A stretch of 5,514 bases of DNA from Bacteroidales bacterium. Its GTDB lineage: Bacteria; Bacteroidota; Bacteroidia; Bacteroidales; UBA7960. Under the pieces are notes generated by a model. That model was not told where the DNA came from. It ran no database searches and saw only the letters and a program-made list of their open reading frames with translations. Below, piece after piece: positions 1 through 5,514 of the stretch. Made by a program: the position numbers and the translations under genes. Each line of letters starts with the position of its first letter. Position 1 is the stretch's first letter. Location: positions 1 through 5,514 of the forward strand of contig SKNE01000241.1 in NCBI GenBank assembly GCA_007120675.1, read 5' to 3'.

Positions 1-151
1 GCTGGATGAGGTGTACCTGGCCAAGTTTGATGACCAGGAAAATACCATTGAGAGGCTCCAACCCTTTGAAGGGGACAAGCACTTTTATGAGGATGAGCTG
101 GCCGTGATTGAGCGCAGCCTGGACGAAAGCCTCAGGAAGCAGATGGGCTGA
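1..151 (+). CDS. 3' end of an unrecognised gene (partial)
   Basis: An open frame enters from the left edge (first full codon at base 2) and ends at TGA 149-151, giving the last 49 residues of a protein. The tail is strongly charged, with many Glu, Asp, Lys and Arg residues. It begins LDEVYLAKFDDQENTIERL, ends SLDESLRKQMG, and looks mostly helical and soluble, with no membrane segment or cysteine. I do not recognise the family. The codon style matches the downstream genes. It lies 132 bases before the CoA-transferase genes on the same strand, so it may belong to the same pathway, but that is inference from position. It does not resemble the C-terminus of clostridial lysine 2,3-aminomutase as I remember it. 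Confidence 0.7.
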   Translation, partial: LDEVYLAKFDDQENTIERLQPFEGDKHFYEDELAVIERSLDESLRKQMG

Positions 152-240
152 GGTAAAAGTCCATCCTTACCGGTCCCTCCCGTGCCGTTTGACCACTGGC
201 CTGGCAGAAACTCCAATGGATAGGCATGGCCGCCCGGTGA

Positions 241-283
241 AGACTTATATATGTATTGATTCTCCTGTTTAAACCGTTTTGAC
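241..283 (+). promoter_or_regulatory. AT-rich leader, possible promoter region of the cassette
   Basis: The last 40 or so bases before the first CoA-transferase ATG are clearly richer in A and T (TTATATATGTATTGATTC and then GTTTAAACCGTTTTGAC) than the GC-rich DNA around them. This is the only AT-rich stretch in the 132-base gap after the upstream stop codon. It would suit a promoter or an untranslated leader. I found no convincing match to the Bacteroidota promoter (TTTG, about 20 bases, TAnnTTTG) or to a sigma-70 pair at proper spacing, and no Shine-Dalgarno sequence before the ATG at 284. The call rests on base composition and position only. Confidence 0.25.
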
Positions 284-997
284 ATGATCAATAAAATCTA
301 TTCCTCTCCCGCTGAGGCCGTGGCAGATGTTTTTGACGGTGCCACGGTGATGATCAGCGGCTTCGGAGAGGCGGGGAGTCCCATCGAACTGATCCACGCC
401 CTCATCGACCAGGGGGCCAGGGATCTCTGCGTCATCAGTAACAATACGGGCAGTGGCCATGTCGGACTGGCAGCCCTCATTGAGAACAGGCAGGTAAGAA
501 AGATGATCTGCTCATTTCCGCGGTCAGCCAACTCCAGGGTATTCCCTGAACTCTATAAGCGGGGAGAGATTGAGCTTGAGCTTGTTCCCCAGGGTACGCT
601 TGCCGAGCGCATCCGCGCCGGGGGAGCGGGCATACCGGCCTTTTACACCCCCACCTCGGTGGGTACACCACTGTCAGATGGTAAGGAGACCAGGGTGTTT
701 GACGCAGTGACCTATGTGCTGGAGCACGCCCTGCAAGCAGACTTTGCCCTGGTGAAGTGCCAGGCGGCTGACAGGTATGGGAACCTGGTGTATAATAAAA
801 CGGCCCGTAACTTTGGCCCGATCATGTGCACTGCAGCCAAAACAGCCATCGTACAATGCAGGCAGGTGCTTGATCCGGGTGGCATTGATCCGGAAGCGGT
901 CGTCACCCCCGGCATCTTTGTCCAGCGGGTGGTGGAAGTGCAGCATCCTGCAGACGAATCATTACTTGTAGCAGAAGAGAGGAGGTACCCATGGTAA
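284..997 (+). CDS. pcaI: 3-oxoadipate-type CoA-transferase, subunit A
   Basis: Alpha subunit (237 residues) of a family I CoA-transferase, which moves CoA from succinyl-CoA to a 3-oxo acid in the cytoplasm. The subunit A signature lies at residues 18-33 (DGATVMISGFGEAGSP), with Ser in place of the usual first Gly of GGF. A glycine-rich segment (AGGAGIPAFYTP) is at 112-123, and the C-terminal core has ARNFGPIM and TPGIFVQRVVEV. Sequence and length match PcaI of the beta-ketoadipate pathway (about 231 residues) closely by recall, for example INKIY at the start, VRKMICSFPR and VPQGTLAERIR. AtoD or SCOT-type activity on acetoacetate or another 3-oxo acid is the alternative. The start at 284 is firm because a stop lies in frame at 257-259. 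There is no Shine-Dalgarno sequence. The last 7 bases overlap the next gene, as expected for two subunits of one enzyme. Family certain; substrate open. Confidence 0.9.
   Translation: MINKIYSSPAEAVADVFDGATVMISGFGEAGSPIELIHALIDQGARDLCVISNNTGSGHVGLAALIENRQVRKMICSFPRSANSRVFPELYKRGEIELELVPQGTLAERIRAGGAGIPAFYTPTSVGTPLSDGKETRVFDAVTYVLEHALQADFALVKCQAADRYGNLVYNKTARNFGPIMCTAAKTAIVQCRQVLDPGGIDPEAVVTPGIFVQRVVEVQHPADESLLVAEERRYPW
980..985 (+). promoter_or_regulatory. Strong Shine-Dalgarno site before subunit B
   Basis: AGGAGG lies 5 bases before the ATG at 991, inside the final codons of the subunit A gene. It is the only clear ribosome binding site before any gene start in the window. It supports the start at 991 and, with the 7-base gene overlap (ATGGTAA), suggests coupled translation of the two subunits. 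The same bases also encode Arg-Arg of subunit A, so part of the match may be coincidence. Confidence 0.6.
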
Positions 998-1647
998 GCA
1001 ATGAGAAACTATCTGGATGGTCCGTTCAGCAGATGGCGGAGAAGGTGGCGCACGACATTCCCGATGGCGCCTATGTGAACCTGGGGATCGGCATCCCTGA
1101 GCTGGTGGCCGGACTGGTGCCTGAAGGGAGGGAGGTCATTTACCACACCGAAAACGGTTTGCTGGGAATGGGGCCCGTCCCCCCTGCCGGCATGGAGGAC
1201 CCCGAGCTGATCAATGCAGGAAAGAAAAGTGTGACAGCCATACCGGGGGCTTGTTATTTTCATCATGCCGATAGCTTTACCATGATCAGGGGGAAGCACA
1301 TCGACGTGTGTGTGCTGGGTGCCCTCCAGGTCTCAGAAAAGGGTGACCTGGCCAATTGGTCCACCGGTGACCCCCAGGCCATTCCCGCGGTGGGTGGTGC
1401 CATGGACCTGGTGGCGGGTGTCAAGACCATCTACGTCATCAGCAAGCACATGACCAAGACCGGTGAGCCCAAGATCGTCAAGGAATGTACCTACCCACTG
1501 ACAGGCCAAGAGGTTGTCAACAGGATCTATACCGATATGGCCATCATCGACGTGATAGACAAGGCCCTGGTTGTCAGGGAGATGGCGCCGGGTGTGTCTT
1601 TTGAGCTGCTCAGGGACTGCACTGGGGCCCCCTTGCACCGGGGTTAA
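991..1647 (+). CDS. pcaJ: 3-oxoadipate-type CoA-transferase, subunit B
   Basis: Beta subunit (218 residues, the usual length) of the same CoA-transferase; it carries the catalytic glutamate. The subunit B signature HTENGLLGMGP contains Glu54, which in this family forms the glutamyl-CoA thioester; Thr replaces the usual Ser before it. Other family blocks are YVNLGIGIPELV (28-39), the FHHADSF segment, GDLANWSTGD, IPAVGGAMDLVAGVK, TKTGEPKIVKECTYPLTG and RIYTDMAIIDV. The whole chain follows remembered PcaJ sequences closely, more so than AtoA. It starts inside the stop region of subunit A behind a strong Shine-Dalgarno site. The two subunits should form a heteromeric cytoplasmic enzyme that activates a 3-oxo acid with succinyl-CoA. 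The thiolase downstream supports a 3-oxoacyl-CoA product. Substrate is unproven; 3-oxoadipate, acetoacetate and 6-acetamido-3-oxohexanoate are all possible. Confidence 0.9.
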   Translation: MVSNEKLSGWSVQQMAEKVAHDIPDGAYVNLGIGIPELVAGLVPEGREVIYHTENGLLGMGPVPPAGMEDPELINAGKKSVTAIPGACYFHHADSFTMIRGKHIDVCVLGALQVSEKGDLANWSTGDPQAIPAVGGAMDLVAGVKTIYVISKHMTKTGEPKIVKECTYPLTGQEVVNRIYTDMAIIDVIDKALVVREMAPGVSFELLRDCTGAPLHRG

Positions 1648-1742
1648 ATCAATGAAAAATAAATGAGGACGCTGTCTGTTTCCTGCCCGGATGCCGGGGC
1701 ATCATGGTGCGACAGACCCATAAACAACACAACGATACACCT

Positions 1743-3110
1743 ATGACAACAGATCATTCGCAGCCTGGACCCTTCAAAAGTGCGGGGGAGGACCTTTACA
1801 GGCGGGCCTGTGAGGTAATTACGGGCGGGGTGAGCCGCAACACGGTATTCCGCCGGCCGCATCCCTTCTATGCTGCCAGCGCAAAGGGCTGCTATGTGAC
1901 CGACATCGACGGCGTACAGCGCCTCGATTTTGCCAATAACATGGCCTCACTCATTCATGGCCACGCCCACCCGGCCATTGTGGAGGCGGTCACGGAGCAG
2001 TTGCAGCGCGGCACCGCTTATACCATGGCCACCGAGGCCGAGTTCTCCTTTGCCAGCCTGCTCTGCCAGAGGGTTCCCGGCTTCGAAAAAGTCCGTTTCG
2101 TGAACTCCGGCACCGAGGCGGTCATGACCATGATCAAGGCCGCCAGGGCCTACACCGGCAGGCCAAAAATTGCCAAGTCGGAGGGTGCTTACCACGGCAC
2201 CTATGATTATGCGGAGGTCAGCCAGACCTCGAGGCCTGACCAGTGGGGCGACATTCATCAACCCAGGAGTGTGGCCCTGGCCCATGGGACGCCGCAGGGG
2301 GTGCTGGATGATGTGGTGGTGTTTCCCTTTAACGACGTGGAGAAAACCCTGGCCATACTGGACCAGCACGCTGACCAGCTTTCCTGTGTGATCATCGACC
2401 CGGTGCCACACCGCGTGGGACTGGTTCCTGCCTCCGACGCATTCATTGAAGCGCTATACCGGTGGACCCGGGAAAACGGGTCGCTACTGGTATTTGACGA
2501 GGTGGTGACACTACGGGTGGCTTACGGCGGGGCCCAGGCACGTTATCCCTACCGTCCCGACATGACGGCCCTGGGGAAGATCATCGGCGGTGGGTTCCCG
2601 GTGGGGGCCCTGGCAGGCCGCACCGAGGTGATGAAGGTGCTGGATCCGCGTGAGAGCAAAGTCCTGTTTCCACACTCGGGAACCTTTTCAGCCAACCCCA
2701 TCACCACCACGGCGGGCCGGGTGGCCATGGAACTGTTCGACCTGGAGGCCGTGGAGCGCCTCAATGCATTGACAAGGAAGGCCATGGATCAGATAGAGGA
2801 AGCCATTCGCCTTGCAGACGTGCCCATCTCTCTTACGGGGGCCGGATCCATGTTCCGGGTGCACCTCAGGGCCACCCCCCCGCAGACGTACCGTGAGGCT
2901 TTTCAGCCCAAAGAGGTGGTGGCGCTGATCAACGAGATACTGGATTACCTATACCTGAATGAGCAGATCATGATGATCAATACCTGTGCATGCATGTTTT
3001 CAACCCCCATGACACAGAAGGAGGTCGACATCCTGACACAGGCGATGCTCAATGCCTTCAGACATATCAAACCCAAACTGGACAAGGTCCAGGATCAAAT
3101 TCCGGCTTAA
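1743..3110 (+). CDS. Class III PLP aminotransferase, beta-amino-acid type
   Basis: Fold-type I, class III aminotransferase (455 residues) of the group holding glutamate-1-semialdehyde aminomutase and beta-phenylalanine aminotransferase. Visible: NSGTEA at 121-126 (PLP phosphate), AYHG at 149-152 (ring stacking), FDEV with Asp252 (pyridine nitrogen), LGKIIGGGFPVGA with Lys279 (Schiff base), and HSGTFSANP at 311-319. The N-terminal VSRNTVF places Arg32 where, by recall, Variovorax beta-phenylalanine aminotransferase has Arg41, which binds the carboxylate of beta-amino acids. Heme-pathway aminomutases have NSPVRAF there, so a heme role is unlikely. Expected reaction: beta-amino acid plus 2-oxoglutarate or pyruvate to 3-oxo acid, which suits the flanking genes. 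Oddities: IDPVPHRVG replaces the usual EPxxGNxG, and Thr414 sits where the Variovorax enzyme has Arg398. An in-frame ATG at 1704 would add 13 residues; 1743 is preferred because its leader is A-rich and the N-terminus then fits the family. Confidence 0.88.
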   Translation: MTTDHSQPGPFKSAGEDLYRRACEVITGGVSRNTVFRRPHPFYAASAKGCYVTDIDGVQRLDFANNMASLIHGHAHPAIVEAVTEQLQRGTAYTMATEAEFSFASLLCQRVPGFEKVRFVNSGTEAVMTMIKAARAYTGRPKIAKSEGAYHGTYDYAEVSQTSRPDQWGDIHQPRSVALAHGTPQGVLDDVVVFPFNDVEKTLAILDQHADQLSCVIIDPVPHRVGLVPASDAFIEALYRWTRENGSLLVFDEVVTLRVAYGGAQARYPYRPDMTALGKIIGGGFPVGALAGRTEVMKVLDPRESKVLFPHSGTFSANPITTTAGRVAMELFDLEAVERLNALTRKAMDQIEEAIRLADVPISLTGAGSMFRVHLRATPPQTYREAFQPKEVVALINEILDYLYLNEQIMMINTCACMFSTPMTQKEVDILTQAMLNAFRHIKPKLDKVQDQIPA

Positions 3111-3112
3111 CC

Positions 3113-4315
3113 ATGCGCGAAGTATTTATCTGTGATGCCCTGAGAACGCCCGTAGGCCGCTATGGCGGCAGCCTGTCGGCTGTAAGGGCCGATGACCTGG
3201 CGGCTTTACCCCTGAAGGCCCTGGTGGAAAAATATAAAGACCTCGACTGGTCCCGTGTGGATGACGTGGTGATGGGCTGTGCCAACCAGTCGGGCGAAGA
3301 CAACCGCAACGTGGCCAGGATGGCCCTTTTGCTTGCCGGCTTGCCTGAGACGGTGCCGGGCGTAACGGTGAACCGCCTCTGCGGTTCCGGGATGGAGGCC
3401 GTGTCGGTGGCCGCCAGGACGATCATGGCCGGAGAGGCTGACCTGATCATTGCCGGTGGGGTGGAAAGCATGTCACGTGCGCCCTTTGTGATGGGTAAGG
3501 CCGAGCAGGCCTTCTCGCGCAATGCCAGGATATACGACACCACCATCGGCTGGCGCTTCGTCAACCGTAAGATGGAACAGATGTATGGCACGGATGCCAT
3601 GATAGAGACTGCTGAGAACATTGCAGAGACGATGCAAATCAGCCGTGAGGACCAGGATGCATTTGCCCACTGGAGCCAGCTCAAGGCCCGTGAAGCGCAG
3701 GACTCAGGCCGCCTGTCCCAGGAGATCCTCCCGGTCAGCATACCGCAACGCAAGGCGGAGCCTGTTTTGGTTGACAAGGATGAACACCCCCGCCTGTCGT
3801 CGCCCGAAAAGCTGGCCTCCCTGAAGCCCGTTGCAAGGGCTGATGGCACGGTGACGGCAGGGAATGCTTCGGGGGTGAATGACGGTTCTGCTGCCCTGGT
3901 AGTGGCTTCAGAGAAGGCGGTCAGGGAGCATGGACTCACACCGGTGGCCAGGATATTGGGTTCAGCCGCCGCGGGTGTTCAGCCACGACTCATGGGACTG
4001 GGTCCCGTGCCGGCAAGCAAAAAGCTGCTGGAGCGTTTGAATCTCAAGCTGGACCAGGTGGATCTCATCGAGCTGAACGAAGCCTTTGCCGTGCAGGCGC
4101 TGGGATGCATGCGCGAGCTGGGATTGCAGGACCGGGACGCCCGGGTGAACCCCCTGGGAGGGGCCATTGCCCTGGGCCACCCCCTGGGAATGAGTGGCGC
4201 AAGGATCCTCACCACCGCCGTGCACCAGCTAAAAGGCAGCCAGAAAAAGATTGCCCTTTGCACCATGTGCATTGGCGTGGGACAGGGCGTTTCCATGGTG
4301 ATAGAAAAAGTCTGA
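3113..4315 (+). CDS. pcaF: 3-oxoadipyl-CoA-type thiolase (acetyl-CoA acyltransferase)
   Basis: Degradative thiolase of 400 residues, the same length as PcaF/PaaJ. It cleaves a 3-oxoacyl-CoA with free CoA into acetyl-CoA and a shortened acyl-CoA; with 3-oxoadipyl-CoA the second product is succinyl-CoA. Catalytic parts are all present: NRLCGSG with nucleophile Cys90, NEAF at 322-325, GHPLGMSGAR with His356, and CTMCIGVGQG with Cys386. Blocks shared with remembered PcaF sequences include MREVFICDALRTPVGR, SAVRADDLAALPLKALVE, CANQSGEDNRNVARMALLLAGLP, TTIGWRF, TAGNASGVNDGSA and GLGPVPASKKLLERLNL. The start at 3113 is chosen because PcaF begins MREVF; the frame stays open upstream to an ATG at 2990, but that stretch overlaps the aminotransferase and does not fit the family. 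It follows the aminotransferase stop by 2 bases, so the two are probably one transcript. The family is clear; a broader-range acetyl-CoA acetyltransferase remains possible. Confidence 0.93.
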   Translation: MREVFICDALRTPVGRYGGSLSAVRADDLAALPLKALVEKYKDLDWSRVDDVVMGCANQSGEDNRNVARMALLLAGLPETVPGVTVNRLCGSGMEAVSVAARTIMAGEADLIIAGGVESMSRAPFVMGKAEQAFSRNARIYDTTIGWRFVNRKMEQMYGTDAMIETAENIAETMQISREDQDAFAHWSQLKAREAQDSGRLSQEILPVSIPQRKAEPVLVDKDEHPRLSSPEKLASLKPVARADGTVTAGNASGVNDGSAALVVASEKAVREHGLTPVARILGSAAAGVQPRLMGLGPVPASKKLLERLNLKLDQVDLIELNEAFAVQALGCMRELGLQDRDARVNPLGGAIALGHPLGMSGARILTTAVHQLKGSQKKIALCTMCIGVGQGVSMVIEKV

Positions 4316-4383
4316 GGCTGACCCTGACCGGCCATGGTCTCCCCGGCCCGGGATGTCCTGTTGCTGGTTGGTACCGGTGAAAT

Positions 4384-5514
4384 CTAGCCCTTTGTTTTCA
4401 TGGCGTAGCAGAAAGGGGAGCGTGGGTAGGGGTGGATGCTTCCACCTATGCTGTCCTGGCGTGCACCGGTGGCAGAGGCAAGGCAGTTGTTTTGCCCCTG
4501 CAGACAAAGCAGCCCCAGGAAGGCAAATACAATGGCCTCCTTGAATTCGATCACCTCCCGGTCCGGCACCACCACTTCCGTGCCGGCGGGCAAGTGCCTC
4601 TGGATGCATTCCATGAGAAACGTGTTGTGGACCCCGCCTCCCGTGACCAGCACCTTCTTCACCGATGCCCTCCGCATCACCGCCGACAGCTGAATGGCGG
4701 CGTGTTCGTACCAGGTTCGCAAACGCTCCTGGAGCGGCAATTCAAACCTTTGGAGCAAGGGCCATATATGTGTGTCCACCCACTCACGGCCCAGGCTTTT
4801 GGGTCCCTCCGCCCGGTAGAAAGCCAGCTTGTTCAGCTTGTCCAGCAGCTCCCCATGGATCTGCCCCCTGCGACCAATATTTCCGGCGGGATCGTAGGCC
4901 GTCACACCATCTGCGTTCTCGGCACGGTGGCGGTCTGCAAACGGTGCTCCAGGCAGATGGGCATCCTGTACCAGGTGGTTGCTGACGTAGTTGAGGGGAC
5001 AGATGTCGAAGGCCATTCGCCGGCCATGCGCATCGTAGGAAATATTGGCAAAGCCTCCCAGGTTCAGGCAGGCATCATAAGGTGCAAATAAATGTTTGTC
5101 GCCCAGCGGAACCAGGGGAGCACCCTGTCCACCCAGCGCCACATCCATGCTGCGCAGGTCGCAGACCACGGTACAGGCACTGGCAGCAGCGATGGCAGCG
5201 CCATGACCCAGCTGAAAGCTATAACCCTGTTCAGGCCTGTGAAAAACGGTGTGGCCGTGACTGACGGCCACCATCCCTTCGGGCAGGCGGTGCTTTTCAT
5301 GGAAGGAGCGGATATTTGCACCCAGCAGCCGACCATAGTCCACATGCAGCTTCACCAGGTCCGCTCCACCCATCTTGTAGGCTTCCCGGAGCTTCTCCCG
5401 CCACTGCGCAGGGTAGGGAAGGGTTTCGGCTGCCATGACCGAAAAGGTCCACCCTTCCTCCGTCATGGCAAACCGGCAGGAGGCCAGGTCAATGCCGTCC
5501 AGCGAGGTGCCTGA
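4384..5514 (-). CDS. anmK: Anhydro-N-acetylmuramic acid kinase (5' end cut off)
   Basis: Cytoplasmic kinase of peptidoglycan recycling: it opens the 1,6-anhydro ring of anhydro-MurNAc and phosphorylates it to MurNAc-6-phosphate. The frame runs to the window edge and shows 376 residues, beginning SGTSLDGIDLA, the family's N-terminal phosphate-binding motif, so only the initiator and a few residues are missing (Escherichia coli AnmK has 369). An internal ATG at 5464-5466 is too late, as it would remove that motif. Other marks, in visible numbering: SHGHTVFHRP (85-94), FQLGHGAAIA (100-109), DLRSMDVALGGQGAPLVPLGD (119-139), NLGGFANISY (151-160), FDICPLN with Asp170, the probable catalytic base, and VTGGGVHNTFL (290-300), ending in a typical SATGARQDSIGGSI tail. 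About 15-20 extra residues seem to be inserted after Asp170. It converges with the thiolase, 68 bases apart, and is probably not part of that cassette. Confidence 0.93.
   Translation of the reverse strand, partial: SGTSLDGIDLASCRFAMTEEGWTFSVMAAETLPYPAQWREKLREAYKMGGADLVKLHVDYGRLLGANIRSFHEKHRLPEGMVAVSHGHTVFHRPEQGYSFQLGHGAAIAAASACTVVCDLRSMDVALGGQGAPLVPLGDKHLFAPYDACLNLGGFANISYDAHGRRMAFDICPLNYVSNHLVQDAHLPGAPFADRHRAENADGVTAYDPAGNIGRRGQIHGELLDKLNKLAFYRAEGPKSLGREWVDTHIWPLLQRFELPLQERLRTWYEHAAIQLSAVMRRASVKKVLVTGGGVHNTFLMECIQRHLPAGTEVVVPDREVIEFKEAIVFAFLGLLCLQGQNNCLASATGARQDSIGGSIHPYPRSPFCYAMKTKG

Noticed and set aside
185..228. TTTGACC near 188 considered as a promoter -35 or -33 element.
   Set aside because: No matching -10 or TAnnTTTG element lies at the right distance (the nearest TA, at 221, is 29 bases away and a poor match).
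1690..1703. Short inverted repeat GATGCCGGGGCATC between subunit B and the aminotransferase, considered as a terminator.
   Set aside because: The stem is only 5 base pairs and no T-run follows; it lies next to the alternative ATG at 1704 but is too small to claim a regulatory role.
1704..1742. Start of the aminotransferase at ATG 1704.
   Set aside because: It is possible, but the added residues (MVRQTHKQHNDTP) do not match the family and the ATG at 1743 has an A-rich leader; kept as an alternative only.
1947..2411. 154-codon minus-strand frame inside the aminotransferase.
   Set aside because: It lies wholly opposite conserved aminotransferase motifs and its product has no recognisable feature; open frames of this size are expected in GC-rich DNA.
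2990..3112. Upstream extension of the thiolase frame to ATG 2990.
   Set aside because: The 41 extra residues overlap the aminotransferase end and do not resemble the thiolase family, whose members start at MREVF as encoded from 3113.
4316..4383. Convergent gap between the thiolase and anmK, examined for a bidirectional terminator.
   Set aside because: It holds scattered CCGG and GGCC pieces and a weak ACCGG/CCGGT pair far apart, but no strong stem with a T-tract on either strand.
4432..5091. Long plus-strand open frame across the anmK region.
   Set aside because: It is the complement-strand shadow of anmK; its translation is low-complexity in character and shows no domain, while the minus strand encodes clear AnmK motifs.

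Overview
This window is G+C-rich bacterial DNA with tightly packed genes. It is most likely from a member of the Bacteroidota or a relative. That placement is tentative and rests on three things: the form of the anhydro-N-acetylmuramic acid kinase (an FDICPLN-type motif where proteobacterial enzymes have FDTGPGN), the lack of a Shine-Dalgarno sequence before most genes, and the A-rich leader before the aminotransferase. No RNA gene, mobile element, CRISPR array or long repeat was seen.

Layout, left to right. Positions 1-151 hold the last 49 codons of an unrecognised plus-strand gene. After a 132-base gap with an AT-rich end come four plus-strand genes, 284-4315: the two subunits of a 3-oxoadipate-type CoA-transferase (pcaI-like and pcaJ-like, overlapping by 7 bases), a class III PLP aminotransferase of the beta-amino-acid type (after a 95-base gap), and a 3-oxoadipyl-CoA-type thiolase (pcaF-like, only 2 bases after the aminotransferase). 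A convergent minus-strand anmK (cell-wall recycling kinase) fills the right end and runs off the window, missing only its first few residues.

How the genes work together (inference). The four middle genes form a logical chain. A beta-amino acid is transaminated at C3 to a 3-oxo acid, the CoA-transferase turns this into a 3-oxoacyl-CoA, and the thiolase cleaves it to acetyl-CoA plus a shortened acyl-CoA. The CoA-transferase and thiolase look like the end of the beta-ketoadipate pathway, but the usual aromatic ring-cleavage genes are not in the window and an aminotransferase sits between them. This recalls the Bacillus subtilis yodT-yodS-yodR-yodQ-yodP-kamA cluster and the biochemically described N6-acetyl-beta-lysine route in Pseudomonas. 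The substrate here could be an acylated beta-lysine, 3-aminoadipate, or a simpler acid such as 3-aminobutyrate; the sequence alone does not decide. The anmK gene is probably an unrelated neighbour.
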